A DNA stretch of 64,000 nucleotides, from contig KB912135.1 of the NCBI GenBank assembly GCA_000383735.1, forward strand, positions 20,614 through 84,613, read 5' to 3'. This DNA comes from Verrucomicrobia bacterium SCGC AAA164-M04. Its GTDB lineage: Bacteria > Verrucomicrobiota > Verrucomicrobiae > Verrucomicrobiales > Akkermansiaceae. Every line of letters begins with the position of its first letter. The stretch's first letter is position 1. A program made the translations under genes and the position numbers. Of this stretch, positions 45,425 through 55,274 are shown one piece after another. Below the pieces are notes generated by a model. It was not told the origin of the DNA and did no database searches. It saw only the letters and a list, made by a program, of their open reading frames with translations.

Positions 45425-46585
45425 ATGACAGTCGTCCGAATCACCCTCATGATGGGCATCTTTTGCTACGGCCTTCACGCGCAAGAAGCACCAATTGCCG
45501 CGACTGACCGCACCCCTCCCGCAAAAGAGGTCTTTGACGATGATGGCTCCCGCGTCGCTGTTTTAGGCTATCACGTTTTCCATAAGACCCTGCCCGCAAC
45601 GCAAATGAGGATCCCCACCTCAAAATTCCGGAGCCAGATGGAAGCTATTAGAAAATCCAACATTGCGGTGATCACACTCGAGCAGTTCCTCGCTTGGCGT
45701 CGTGGCGAGGGAGAACTCCCACCCCAATCGATTCTCATCACCATGGATGATGGCTGGAGATCAGTTTACACCGAAGCTTTTCCCATCATGAAGGAGCTCA
45801 AACTCCCCTTTACAATCTTTCTTTATAAAAACTACGTGGGGTCCAATCGCGGTGGCCGGGCCCTCTCCCTCTCCATGATTCGCGAAATGGTCTCCAGCAA
45901 GCTCTGCACCATCGGATCTCACTCGGTCAGTCACCCATTCCCAAGCAAAATTAAAAAAGCAGCCAAGGAGGGTCCAGAAGCCTACGAAAACTTCCTTCGC
46001 AACGAGTTAGGAAACTCGAAAAAGTTTCTCGATGACACATTCAAAATCAAGGTGAACACCTACGCATATCCCGGCGGTTACTATACAGACGAAATGTTCC
46101 CGCTCGCGGAAGAATTTGGATATAACCAGCTTTTCACGGTAAAACCGGGGAAGATTCGGCGGGATTCCACCCGTTATACTTTGCCACGTTATATCGTGCT
46201 TGGAAATCACGACGCCGCCTTCAACGCCGCAATGGTTTTCCGTAATGGGGCTAGAGTTACCGCTATCCCAATTTCCCTGCCACACCCAACCAAACCTGAA
46301 CCCGGAGAAATCATTGCTTCACGCCTTCCAGACATTGAAATAGATCTCTCAGGCGTAAAAGATCTTGATCCCGAATCGGTCGTCATGCGGGTCGCTGGGT
46401 TCGGCAAAGTTCCGCTGAAAGCTGACACCATGTCTTTCCTTTATAGATGGACCGTGAGCCGTCCCCTTAGACAGCCACTTTGCGAGGTAACAACTCAGTG
46501 GCGTCTCAAAGATAAGGAAAGTTACGAACCAGTCATACGTTGGTCATTCCGTATTGATCATGAAGCAGCATACCAAGCTCAGTAG
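45425..46585 (+). CDS. secreted polysaccharide deacetylase
   Basis: The 386-residue protein begins with a signal peptide (TVVRITLMMGIFCYGLHA). The NodB-type deacetylase core shows ILITMDDGWRSVY (metal-binding Asp pair near residue 105) and TIGSHSVSHPF (HxxxH metal site near 160), with TYAYPGGYYTDEMF near 205. The C-terminal 110 residues form a beta-rich region with LSGVKDLDPESVVMRVAGFG. Family members deacetylate chitin, peptidoglycan or poly-GlcNAc. Substrate unknown. Confidence 0.87.
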   Translation: MTVVRITLMMGIFCYGLHAQEAPIAATDRTPPAKEVFDDDGSRVAVLGYHVFHKTLPATQMRIPTSKFRSQMEAIRKSNIAVITLEQFLAWRRGEGELPPQSILITMDDGWRSVYTEAFPIMKELKLPFTIFLYKNYVGSNRGGRALSLSMIREMVSSKLCTIGSHSVSHPFPSKIKKAAKEGPEAYENFLRNELGNSKKFLDDTFKIKVNTYAYPGGYYTDEMFPLAEEFGYNQLFTVKPGKIRRDSTRYTLPRYIVLGNHDAAFNAAMVFRNGARVTAIPISLPHPTKPEPGEIIASRLPDIEIDLSGVKDLDPESVVMRVAGFGKVPLKADTMSFLYRWTVSRPLRQPLCEVTTQWRLKDKESYEPVIRWSFRIDHEAAYQAQ

Positions 46586-46750
46586 GATGATTTCCTAAAC
46601 TCAAAACGTGAAAAAATCTATTTTTGACCGCTAGATGGCAGTTTTCACTGTTAATAAGTTGAATTCACCCCGTGTTTCCCTATTTTTTATCAATTTTCAC
46701 TTGCCCAAACCCTCACTTTCCCCTTTTTTCAGGGAAATTCCTTAAAACTC

Positions 46751-48479
46751 ATGAGCAATCAAACACTCGACGGAGCTCAAGCTCTCATCAAAACGCTCGA
46801 CGATCTCGGTATAGAATTTGTATTCGGCTACTCTGGCGGAGCAGCTATCCCAATTTTTGACGCCCTGGAAACAGTTGAAACTAAAATGAAGTTTATTCTT
46901 GTTCGCCACGAACAAGGAGCAGTCCACATGGCTGACGGCTATGCTCGCGCGACTGGGAAACCAGCCGCCGTCCTAGTTACTTCCGGACCCGGTGCGGGAA
47001 AATACCGTGACCGGTCTTATGACCGCTCAAATGGACTCGGTTCCAATGCTTGTGATTTGCGGACAACAAGTGACCTGGATGCTTGGAAAGGATGCTTTTC
47101 AAGAAGCCGATATTTTCGGAATCACCATCCCCGTAGTGAAGCACAATTACCTTGTCAAAGAGACCAACGACTTAGTCCGTGTCACTAAAGAGGCTTACCA
47201 TATCGCAACCACTGGTCGCCCAGGTCCAGTCCTCATCGATGTTCCGAAGGATGTATCCTCTGGTGATTTCACCGCGACAATGGATCCCGAACTCGACCTC
47301 CCAGGTTATGATCCATATGAATCTCTCAATATCGACCCATTCAGGATAGAAGAAGCTGTAGCGCTCATTAAAAAGGCCAAGCGCCCTGTGATTCTTGCGG
47401 GTCAAGGCACCATGATTTCGCGCGCCGACAAAGAGCTAATGGAGCTTGCAACCAAACTCAATTGCCCCGTCACTTCAACTCTTCTTGGCAAAGGAGTCTT
47501 TCCTGAAACTCACGATCTAAGCCTCGGAATGCTTGGCATGCACGGCACTGCCTACGCAAACAAGGCGATGGTCGAGTGTGACCTCCTCCTCAACGTCGGC
47601 TCTCGATTTGACGATCGGATTATTGGGCAGCCCGATAAATTTTGTGCAGATGCCAAAATAATCCACATTGATATCGATCCAGCAGAAATGGATAAAATGA
47701 TCGTTCCCGACATCCAAATCGTCGGAGACGCAAAGGCAGCTCTCACTCTCCTCAACCAAGAGATCGAAGAACTGGATACCGCAGCCTGGCTCAAGACTCT
47801 TGGCGGTTATAAAAAGAAATTTCCTCTCAGCTACAAGAAGCAAGGCGGGCTCCGCATGCAACAGGTCATTGAAGAATTATACGAACAAACAGAAGGCAAG
47901 GCTATTGTCTCTACCGATGTTGGTCAGCACCAAATGTGGGCCGCTCAATTCTATAAGAATGACGAATCGTATCACTGGCTCTCCTCCGGAGGCGCCGGCA
48001 CTATGGGGTTTGGTTTCCCCGCCGCTATTGGCGCTCAACTTGCCCACCCAGAAAAAACCGTTATCTCGATCTCTGGTGATGGTGGTTTTCAGATGACTCT
48101 TTTTGAACTAGCGACCGCCGCGCTTCATAAGCTCCCCATCAAGATTGTGGTTCTCAATAACCACTACCTCGGCATGGTTCGCCAATGGCAGGAACTTTTC
48201 TTCGAGAATCGGGAATCCGGCGTCGACCTCGAGGGTAACCCAGACTTCTGCAAACTGGCTGCTGCTTACGGCATCCCCAGTGTCCACTTCAAGCGTCCCG
48301 CCGACTGTCAGCGTAAAATTGAAGAAGCGCTAGCCTACAACGATGGACCCATTCTGATTCACGCCGAATGCGTCAAATACGAGAACGTTTTTCCCATGAT
48401 TCCTGCTGGAGCTGCTCTCGAAGACATGATTACTGAACCGCCAAAAACTCAAATGGCAAAGCCAGTCGGATCCACCTAA
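46751..48479 (+). CDS. ilvB: acetolactate synthase large subunit, 1-base frameshift
   Basis: AHAS large subunit, ThDP-dependent, first committed step for valine, leucine and isoleucine. The first frame (46751 to about 47000) contains [14 protein letters not shown] and [19 protein letters not shown]; from about 47001 the second frame continues [17 protein letters not shown] to the end, with SGDGGFQMT and [12 protein letters not shown] (ThDP region). Restoring one base in the AAAA run at 46999-47002 gives GPGAGNTVTG, the standard sequence. It may be a sequencing error, a real mutation or frameshifting. About 575 residues if joined. ilvN follows. Confidence 0.9.
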
Positions 48480-48517
48480 GCTTTCAAGCTATTCACCATC
48501 TCACACACCCTTTAAAA

Positions 48518-49057
48518 ATGTCTAAAACGATTGTCACTACCGACACTCCAATAGAGAGCACCGCTCGCGGAGCTTCAAACACGCTTTCCATTCTCGTAAA
48601 CAATAGCCCAGGAGTCCTGATGCGTATTTGCCAGGTCTTCTCTCGGAGAGCTTATAATATAGATTCGCTCGTGGTCTCCGAGGGCCGCACCGGGGCCTTC
48701 TCTAGAATGACCATCGACATCTCTGGAAATCCCCAGGGACTCGAACAAATCATCAAGCAGGTGAACAAGCTTATCGACGTGATTCATTGTTTCGAACACA
48801 CCGCTGAAAACTCAGTCGTTCGCGAGATGCTTTTAGTGAAAATCATTGCGGACAAAGATGAACGTTCAGCGGCTCTTCAGGTCATTGAACACTTCGCCGG
48901 CAAGACCGTCGACATGACTCCAAAGTCTATGATTGCCATGTTCACAGGAACCACCAGTAAGATCGACGCCGTCGTTCTTATGCTCGGTCAATTCGAAGTC
49001 ATCGAGACCATCCGAACTGGTAAGGTCGTCGTGGCACGCGGAAGTCAGGCTACTTAA
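48518..49057 (+). CDS. ilvN: acetolactate synthase small (regulatory) subunit
   Basis: The 179-residue regulatory subunit has an N-terminal ACT domain: HTISIL-type start at ASNTLSILVNNSPGVLMRI, with the valine-binding region RAYNIDSLVVSEG. The second, non-ACT domain carries MIAMFTGTTSKIDAVVLML near residue 140. It binds the large subunit, raises its activity and gives valine feedback inhibition. It starts 38 bases after ilvB and is followed by a terminator. Confidence 0.95.
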   Translation: MSKTIVTTDTPIESTARGASNTLSILVNNSPGVLMRICQVFSRRAYNIDSLVVSEGRTGAFSRMTIDISGNPQGLEQIIKQVNKLIDVIHCFEHTAENSVVREMLLVKIIADKDERSAALQVIEHFAGKTVDMTPKSMIAMFTGTTSKIDAVVLMLGQFEVIETIRTGKVVVARGSQAT

Positions 49058-49086
49058 GATCCTATTCCTTCAAAATTCTCAATCGC

Positions 49087-49125
49087 AAATCCCCAGTTAG
49101 GAGGATCCTTGCTGGGGATTTGTTA
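49087..49125 (+). terminator. intrinsic terminator of ilvN
   Basis: AAATCCCCAG (49087-49096) pairs perfectly with CTGGGGATTT (49112-49121), followed by a T-rich stretch GTTATTTT. The loop is 15 bases and contains its own small palindrome AGGATCCT. The hairpin lies 30 bases after the ilvN stop. Confidence 0.8.
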
Positions 49126-49152
49126 TTTTAGAAAATATGATTAGGATTCACC

Positions 49153-50481
49153 ATGCTTCCTAAACCAGTTATCGTCCATGGATTTTGGGCCACCGTGATG
49201 GTGGCCGCATTTTTCGTTGGCACGGCTTGGCAGAAATCAGCCACGGCGGACAGTCGAACATCAAAAACTCATGATCAAGCTACCCGTGGTCAATCTACTT
49301 CGCCCGCTCCCTCAGAAACGGGAATTTCAAGAACCACATTAACTCGATCCAATTCCGTCGAAAACGATCCTATTTCTAAACTACTCGAAACAACTTCATT
49401 TTTAGAATTAGGATTCGAAAGCCTCGCTGCGATGGCTTTAAAAGATCCCAACCAACTCAAACGTCGCCTTGCCTTCAGCCATCTCCTATCTGGAATGACC
49501 AGCGAAAACGCAGTGCAAATTCGTGAAGAACTGATAGCTGCTGGAGTTAATGATCGCGACTCTGAATGGCGTGACTTCAATTACGCTTGGGGCACAATTG
49601 CAGGTGAAGCTGCTTTCTCCACCTCACTCACCGCGGAGAAGATAGATCTCTACTCTGTAATCAGCGGTTGGGCATCCACAGATCCGACCGGTGCAATAGC
49701 CCTCCTTGACCAACTTCCCCAAGACCTAGCCCATGGCCCAGATAACACGTTGAGGACTCAGCGGTTACACCTAGAAAAAGGTGTAGTAGCTGGGTTAGCC
49801 GATCGTAATCGCGACGAAGCTACGAACTATGTCTCAAAACTTCTTGCCGAAGGACGAAGTGATGCGCCACGCTTGATGGAAACTGTTGCCAACGAGGTCA
49901 TTCGCCAGGACGGCTCAATTGCAGCATCCGATTGGGTCACGACCTTAAAAGATGGGCCGCTAAAAGGCTCTGCTATGGGAGAGGTAGCCGAAAGTTACGC
50001 ACGGACCAATCCAGCGTCCGCTGCGGGTTGGATTCAGGAATTTGCAGCTGAAGAATATGCGACGCGCGCAGTCGCCGAAGTCGGTAAAAAATGGGCCGAG
50101 CGCGAGCCTCTTGCAGCTGTCTCTTGGCTTGAAAAACTTCCAGAAGGGCAAGGTCAAAAGGCAGGACTCAATTCAGCCTTCGGTGACTGGGAGGATCGCG
50201 ACCCCATTGCTGCCGGCAATTACCTTCTTTCTATGCCAAATTCACCGAAACGCGACTCCGCTATCCGCGGCTTTGCCGAAGGATATGCATGGCAGGACCC
50301 CAAGACGGCAATTGCATGGGCCCAAGATATTCAAGACCCGACAATACGGAACGAATCTCTAAAAAAGGTAGGCTTCGCCTACTACCGTCGTAAACCAGAG
50401 GAGGCGAGAACTTGGCTCACTGAAAGTGGACTTTCATCAGAAACTAAGGCTGAGATTCTCAGTTCTCAGCGGGGGCGCTAA
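49153..50481 (+). CDS. repeat protein with N-terminal membrane segment, hypothetical
   Basis: The 442-residue protein starts with a hydrophobic anchor or signal (residues 9-25: FWATVMVAAFFVGTAW) and a Ser/Thr-rich linker. From about residue 175 it is built of helical repeats of about 30 residues with a DPxxAxxWxxxLP-like core, for example STDPTGAIALLDQLP, NPASAAGWIQEFA, EPLAAVSWLEKLP, DPIAAGNYLLSMP, DPKTAIAWAQDI and KPEEARTWLTESG. Such alpha-solenoid repeat proteins are abundant in Verrucomicrobiota. It probably binds a partner outside the cytoplasm; the function is unknown. Confidence 0.72.
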   Translation: MLPKPVIVHGFWATVMVAAFFVGTAWQKSATADSRTSKTHDQATRGQSTSPAPSETGISRTTLTRSNSVENDPISKLLETTSFLELGFESLAAMALKDPNQLKRRLAFSHLLSGMTSENAVQIREELIAAGVNDRDSEWRDFNYAWGTIAGEAAFSTSLTAEKIDLYSVISGWASTDPTGAIALLDQLPQDLAHGPDNTLRTQRLHLEKGVVAGLADRNRDEATNYVSKLLAEGRSDAPRLMETVANEVIRQDGSIAASDWVTTLKDGPLKGSAMGEVAESYARTNPASAAGWIQEFAAEEYATRAVAEVGKKWAEREPLAAVSWLEKLPEGQGQKAGLNSAFGDWEDRDPIAAGNYLLSMPNSPKRDSAIRGFAEGYAWQDPKTAIAWAQDIQDPTIRNESLKKVGFAYYRRKPEEARTWLTESGLSSETKAEILSSQRGR

Positions 50482-50622
50482 ATAAAACCTCCAATTGTCT
50501 GGAGAATCACCGAGTCACCACTTCAGGGATTCTTCTCGGCGCTTTCGTTGTAATGGAACTTTAAGCTCAAGGTTGGGACCTCATTTGTCTGTTCGCTAAA
50601 AAGTCATTCGCTAATGAATCCT

Positions 50623-50648
50623 GATCGCATGCGGAAGCATCGCTGATC
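50623..50648. other. imperfect hairpin with GGAA tetraloop between convergent genes
   Basis: ATGC (50629-50632) and GCAT (50637-50640) close a GGAA (GNRA) tetraloop. The stem continues through GC/GC and GATC/GATC with single-base bulges at 50641 and 50644. It sits in the 197-base gap between the repeat protein gene and the convergent permease gene and has no U-run on either side. It may be a bidirectional terminator or chance. Confidence 0.25.
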
Positions 50649-50678
50649 GGTCCACCCTGCGGCTAATCGTCTAACGTT

Positions 50679-51953
50679 TTACTTCCGAACCCACGAACTT
50701 CTTAAAATCAAGAAACCAACTACTCCTATTAACAAAGTCACAATCGTCCCCAAAGCCTGCCAGGGATCTTGAATCATTAGTAGGATGGCCGAAATTAAGG
50801 TGGCTAAAATGAACAATAAAGGAGGGACTGCCTTCCACCCTTTAACAAGGCCCCGATGCGCGCCGAGGAAAAGGCAAAGAACCGAAGCTGCAGCACAGAG
50901 TGACAAGGTCAACCCGAGATAGCCAAGGAGGTCCTGTAAACTCCCGAAAAATATCAAGATTAAGGCTACTCCCATCTGTAAGGAAACCGCAGGCCAAACC
51001 TTTTTGCCCTGCAACACAAAAAACTTGGGTAACAACCCATCTCCCGCCATTTTACCATAAACGCGCGGCCCAGCCATCATCATACTCAAAACCGATGTCA
51101 GAAGAGCCAGCAAAATGACAAAGCGGACAAAGTTTTCAAAACGCCCACCACCAATCCAGCCCGCCGCCAGCGCCGCCACATCGGCTTGGCCTAGAACCAC
51201 CTCTTTTGGGGGAGCTAGAACAAAGAGACCATTCAACATAAGGTAAAACAAAATCACAATTGAGGTGCCTGCTATCAGTGACTTTGCGACTACATGAGAA
51301 GACTTTGATTCTCCCGCGATATAGACAGCAGCATTAAATCCAGAATAACTGAGTGAAATCCAAATCAGGGCTTGGGCAAAGTTTAAGATAATGGAGCCAT
51401 CAGCCGGACTTCGCGGAGCAGTATTCTGCCATTCCAGAGAAACCATACACCATGTCCCATAGGACAATAGTACTGCTAATAAGGTCAACTTTAGTCCAAC
51501 CGCAATATTCTGTGTCAACGCTCCCACTGCCCTCTTCCCTCCATGCGTCAACGCTCCTAGAACCACTACGATTACCGCCGGCAGCTTATGGGGGAGATCA
51601 CCGGGTAAATATTCTTCAAAAGCCAGCGCCGCATAGGCAATCGCGCCACTAAATCCCGCCAAGAGCGAAACCCACCCAGCGACGAATCCCACAAAGGGAA
51701 ATCCCGAGGATGACAAGAACGCATATTCACCACCCGAAACCGGCATTTGTTTGACCAGCAGACCGTAGCTGAAGGCTCCGCACAAAGCGATAGCTCCAGC
51801 CACCAACCAAGCCAGCATCACTAACCAAGGATCACCGAGCGACACCAGCGTGAATCCCGAAGTCGTAAAAACTCCAGCCCCTACCATGTTAGCGACCACC
51901 AAAAAGGTCAGCGTCCAAAAGCCAAAGCCCCTATTATTGGCCCCACGCATCAA
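50679..51953 (-). CDS. APC-superfamily amino acid permease
   Basis: A 424-residue inner-membrane protein with about twelve hydrophobic spans and the N-terminal APC signature VGAGVFTTSGF in TM1. GGEYAFLSS near residue 75 and SYSGFNAAVYIAGE near 200 (TM6-like) are typical of amino acid/polyamine transporters. The substrate cannot be read from the sequence. Its start overlaps the end of the methyltransferase gene by four bases, indicating a leftward pair. Confidence 0.85.
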   Translation of the reverse strand: MMRGANNRGFGFWTLTFLVVANMVGAGVFTTSGFTLVSLGDPWLVMLAWLVAGAIALCGAFSYGLLVKQMPVSGGEYAFLSSSGFPFVGFVAGWVSLLAGFSGAIAYAALAFEEYLPGDLPHKLPAVIVVVLGALTHGGKRAVGALTQNIAVGLKLTLLAVLLSYGTWCMVSLEWQNTAPRSPADGSIILNFAQALIWISLSYSGFNAAVYIAGESKSSHVVAKSLIAGTSIVILFYLMLNGLFVLAPPKEVVLGQADVAALAAGWIGGGRFENFVRFVILLALLTSVLSMMMAGPRVYGKMAGDGLLPKFFVLQGKKVWPAVSLQMGVALILIFFGSLQDLLGYLGLTLSLCAAASVLCLFLGAHRGLVKGWKAVPPLLFILATLISAILLMIQDPWQALGTIVTLLIGVVGFLILRSSWVRK

Positions 51954-52666
51954 TCCTTACGAAATCGTAAAAAGTAATTCTCCTTGAAACCGTCGATTTT
52001 AAGTTCCTCCACAAATGTCAAACCAGCGTCTTCGATCTCCTTTCGAAACACTTCCTTCCCGGCGCGAACGTGACCTAGGAGCCACTTACGAGACACCCCT
52101 TCGATCCTTTCAAAATCAATCACAACCACCGTTCCACCTGGCTTTAGAGATCCAAGCAAGGATTCCATTGTTCCACGGGGAAATTCAAAGTGATGATACG
52201 TGTCGCAAATAAAGGCCACATCAACTGAGTTCGAAGGCAAGGATACCGAGTTCTCGGGACTCAGGATCGCAGTGATATTCTTCTGCCCCTCCTGCTCTGC
52301 ACGAGCCACAATATGCTTCAAGAACGGCCCTGAGATATCGACTGCTGCAACCCAACCTTCCGGTCCCACAGCCTCTGCAAAGAGTCGGGAATAAAGACCA
52401 GTCCCGGCCCCAATGTCAGCCACTACCATCCCCTTTTTAATTCCACAGGCTTTCAACACTGCTTCTTTCTCTTGAAAAACTTCGCGGCTTTCAACTTCAA
52501 ATCTCTTTAGCCAATCATCCACCTTAAGTTCAGGATCGAGGAATTTTTCGTTTATTCCGGGCTTCACACTCTTTTCATGAGCAAGCCCAGCCTTCTCCTG
52601 ACCAAACAAGGATATTCCAGCAAATAGAATAACCGGCAGAGATAGTGAGAGTAATCGTCTCTTCAT
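51950..52666 (-). CDS. exported SAM-dependent methyltransferase-like protein
   Basis: The frame extends to 52792, but the ATG at 52666 opens a clear signal peptide (MKRRLLSLSLPVILFAGISL), giving 238 residues. The class I methyltransferase core shows VVADIGAGTGLYSRLFAEAVG (motif I near residue 80), VAAVDISG, VDVAFICDTYHHFEFP and LKPGGTVVVIDFER. A signal peptide on a SAM-binding fold is unexpected, because SAM is cytoplasmic. Similar secreted forms are common in this phylum. Overlaps the permease gene by four bases. Confidence 0.82.
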   Translation of the reverse strand: MKRRLLSLSLPVILFAGISLFGQEKAGLAHEKSVKPGINEKFLDPELKVDDWLKRFEVESREVFQEKEAVLKACGIKKGMVVADIGAGTGLYSRLFAEAVGPEGWVAAVDISGPFLKHIVARAEQEGQKNITAILSPENSVSLPSNSVDVAFICDTYHHFEFPRGTMESLLGSLKPGGTVVVIDFERIEGVSRKWLLGHVRAGKEVFRKEIEDAGLTFVEELKIDGFKENYFLRFRKD

Positions 52667-53246
52667 TATGCACGCAATCCTCGCAGACCAGCGTTCCCTT
52701 TCAAGCCACAAACATTTTGTAAGATTCACCTCGTTAAAGCTGCCGGTAATTCCTTTTCGGAGACCCGCCACAAAAAAAGAGGCTTCAAACAAAAAAAGAA
52801 ATCAAGACTCTACGCCTTGATCGCTGCGAAGGCACTGCTTTGAAGACCTCACCTAGACTCTCGCCAACTCATCAGAAATAATTTACGTCCATTACAATGT
52901 TCAGAGATCGCATTCCGCTCATATCCTATCTAGCGCGCCCGGCCTCGGCTTTAGATCTTGCAAACGTGCTTGGACCCCCACCTGAAAACTCTCAGAAAGA
53001 CTGGATCAAAATACAGCGTTCAAAAACTCTCGAACTCTTCAAAAAATATGTCTCCGATCGGAAGGCTTTGAGGATTCCAGATACCCTATCACCTCCGCAA
53101 CAGAAAGCATGATCTCATGCCAATATGATTGGGAACAGCCTCTCAATTTTAGAGATAAACATTTTAAAAACTAAGTCGTAAATCGACGCTTTTGATCCCA
53201 ATAAAGAAGGCAGCCCAATCGCATCCCTTTTTCAAGTTCTCCTACC
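52667..53246. other. intergenic region upstream of the first sulfatase gene
   Basis: About 580 bases between the divergent methyltransferase and sulfatase genes. Apart from the doubtful small ORF at 52897 it contains no recognisable gene, hairpin or repeat. It must hold the two divergent promoters, but I could not assign boxes. Confidence 0.4.
52897..53112 (+). CDS. doubtful small ORF, 71 residues
   Basis: The frame reads MFRDRIPLISYLARPASAL at its start and has a proline-rich middle (LGPPPENSQKDWIKI) and a basic, helical C-terminal half. It has no signal peptide, recognised motif or good ribosome-binding site. It sits alone in the gap ahead of the sulfatase. It has a plausible protein-like composition but could be chance. 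Confidence 0.35.
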   Translation: MFRDRIPLISYLARPASALDLANVLGPPPENSQKDWIKIQRSKTLELFKKYVSDRKALRIPDTLSPPQQKA

Positions 53247-55247
53247 ATGTCCAAAATTCAACTTCTCCTAGCTCTACTTATCACCCCTCTTTTTTCATCA
53301 GAGCGCCCCAATATTGTCGTCATCATGGTCGATGACCTCGGATTCTCGGATATCGGTTGCTATGGTGGGGAAATCGAAACACCAAACCTTGACCGCCTCG
53401 CAGCTAACGGACTCCGCTTCTCGCAATTTTACAACACCGCCAAATGCCATTCTTCGCGGGTCTCCCTTCTCACCGGACAATACTGTATTGCAGCAGGCGA
53501 TGTCGCCCTTACTCACGCTGTCACTTCGGCTGAAGTCCTTCAAGAAGCCGGTTACTTCACCGCCATGACCGGGAAGTGGCATCTCAAAAAGGAGCCCACT
53601 GACTTTGGTTTCCAACGCTACTGGGGACATCTCAGCGGCGCCTGCAACTTTTTCAAAGGCGACTCCACTTTCCGACTTAACGGAGAACATTGGGATGTCC
53701 CGAAATCCGATTTCTATACCACTGTCGCGAACGTTGATTTTGCCCTCAAGTTTCTGCAGGAATCGAGAAAGGCCAGGAATCCCTTTTACCTCTACCTTGC
53801 TTTTAATGCTCCACACGCACCCCTTCATGCCCTACCCGGAGATTACGCAAAGTATAAGGGGCGCTATAATGCCGGCTGGGACAAAATTCGTGATGCCCGT
53901 ATAGTCAAACAGAAGAAACTAGGCATTCTTCCCAAGGATCTCCGCCCGAGTCCACGCCCCCTTCACGTTCGAGAGTGGGGGAAGATTGTTCCGTGGCAAC
54001 AGAAGTATGAAATCAACCGCATGGTTACCCTCGCAGCCATGATTGATCGTGTTGATCAAGAAATCGGACGCCTCGTCGAAGATCTTGAAAAGAACAAGCA
54101 ACTCGATAACACCCTTATCCTCTTTGTCTCCGATAACGGAGCCTGTCCCTACGATCGCCGCAAACCACTTCTCAACGTCGAGCCAACTAACGGCGATACT
54201 TTCCTCGCTGATTCCACCGGGTGGGCCTGGGCACGTAATTCTCCTTTTCGTTACTACAAACAAAACCAATTCGAAGGAGGAATCAGCAGTCCGGGCATCG
54301 CGCATTGGCCCGCCGGACTAAAAACTAAACCTGGAGGAATCTCCCACACTCCCGTTCACCTCATCGATGTCCTACCCACCTTGGCCCAAGTTGCCCACGC
54401 CAAGATACCACAGATCCACTCCAGAAGGGAACTCCGTCCTGTCTCAGGAACCTCCTTCGCACCAATCTTTAAAGACAAACCTATCTCGCGAAAAACACCA
54501 CTTCATTTTCAGTTTGCAAAGGACTTCGCCCTGCGCGACGGAAAATGGAAAGCGGTTAGCTTTAAAGGGGAGGAATGGGAACTTTATGATCTTTCGGGCG
54601 ATCGCACCGAACTTAACAATTTAGCAAAAAAGCATCCCGATCGTTTGAGAAACATGGTTGCGCAATGGCAGAAGATTTCGAGCGAGGTGCTCCACTCGCC
54701 CAAGCTTGCCGATGCAAAAATGATCCCAACGCAAAACCCCCACAAGAACCGCGAGTGGACGTTTTTCTCGGACTCTCCCCATCCTTCTGAAACTAGTCCT
54801 GAACGCCGACCACGCAAAAACAAGGGACAAGACCCTCTTAAAATTCGTGCCCGAAAAAATACCAGTCTCGTTCGTGAAGGAAATGCTCTCTTTCTAACCT
54901 TCACAGGCGAAGACCCCGGCATTGCTATGGACATTCGCAGGCTCAACGAATTTGCGATTGGCCCCTACTATCTAAGTTTTGACCTCACAACCGATACGGA
55001 AGGAACCGGTGAAATCTTTTTCACCACCAACCAAGCCACCATCTTACCAAAAGGTAACCACCTTCGCTTTCCAATCGTATCATCACCCAAATCGCAAAAG
55101 ATCCAGGTCGAACTTAAAACCGCAAAAAAGCTCTACCAGCTTCGCCTTGATGTTTTAGAAGGCCCTGGAGAAGCCGTGATCCAAAACTTAAAACTCTTGG
55201 ACCATGACAAAAAAACGTTGATTAATTGGACCCCGATCAAAAAGTAG
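53247..55247 (+). CDS. secreted sulfatase (arylsulfatase family S1)
   Basis: The 666-residue protein begins with a short signal peptide (SKIQLLLALLITPLF). The alkaline-phosphatase-like core carries IVVIMVDDLGFSDIG (metal-binding Asp pair), and the formylglycine motif CHSSR at residues 67-71 followed by VSLLTG; Cys67 should be matured to formylglycine. MTGKWHL near 112 and FVSDNGACPYD near 300 complete the active site. Beyond about residue 500 there is an added beta-rich domain of 160 residues. It probably removes sulfate from algal or animal polysaccharide. Confidence 0.92.
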   Translation: MSKIQLLLALLITPLFSSERPNIVVIMVDDLGFSDIGCYGGEIETPNLDRLAANGLRFSQFYNTAKCHSSRVSLLTGQYCIAAGDVALTHAVTSAEVLQEAGYFTAMTGKWHLKKEPTDFGFQRYWGHLSGACNFFKGDSTFRLNGEHWDVPKSDFYTTVANVDFALKFLQESRKARNPFYLYLAFNAPHAPLHALPGDYAKYKGRYNAGWDKIRDARIVKQKKLGILPKDLRPSPRPLHVREWGKIVPWQQKYEINRMVTLAAMIDRVDQEIGRLVEDLEKNKQLDNTLILFVSDNGACPYDRRKPLLNVEPTNGDTFLADSTGWAWARNSPFRYYKQNQFEGGISSPGIAHWPAGLKTKPGGISHTPVHLIDVLPTLAQVAHAKIPQIHSRRELRPVSGTSFAPIFKDKPISRKTPLHFQFAKDFALRDGKWKAVSFKGEEWELYDLSGDRTELNNLAKKHPDRLRNMVAQWQKISSEVLHSPKLADAKMIPTQNPHKNREWTFFSDSPHPSETSPERRPRKNKGQDPLKIRARKNTSLVREGNALFLTFTGEDPGIAMDIRRLNEFAIGPYYLSFDLTTDTEGTGEIFFTTNQATILPKGNHLRFPIVSSPKSQKIQVELKTAKKLYQLRLDVLEGPGEAVIQNLKLLDHDKKTLINWTPIKK

Positions 55248-55274
55248 CTTGGTAGGAGAATTATTAGCATCCTT

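Noticed and set aside
46624..46629. TTGACC as a -35 box for ilvB
   Set aside because: Nearest TATAAT-like hexamer is 19-21 bases away, and is a poor match.
46675..46737. Inverted repeat TTTCCCT/AGGGAAA upstream of ilvB, suggestive of an attenuator
   Set aside because: Only seven bases pair across about 50 bases, and no leader peptide rich in Leu, Ile or Val was found upstream.
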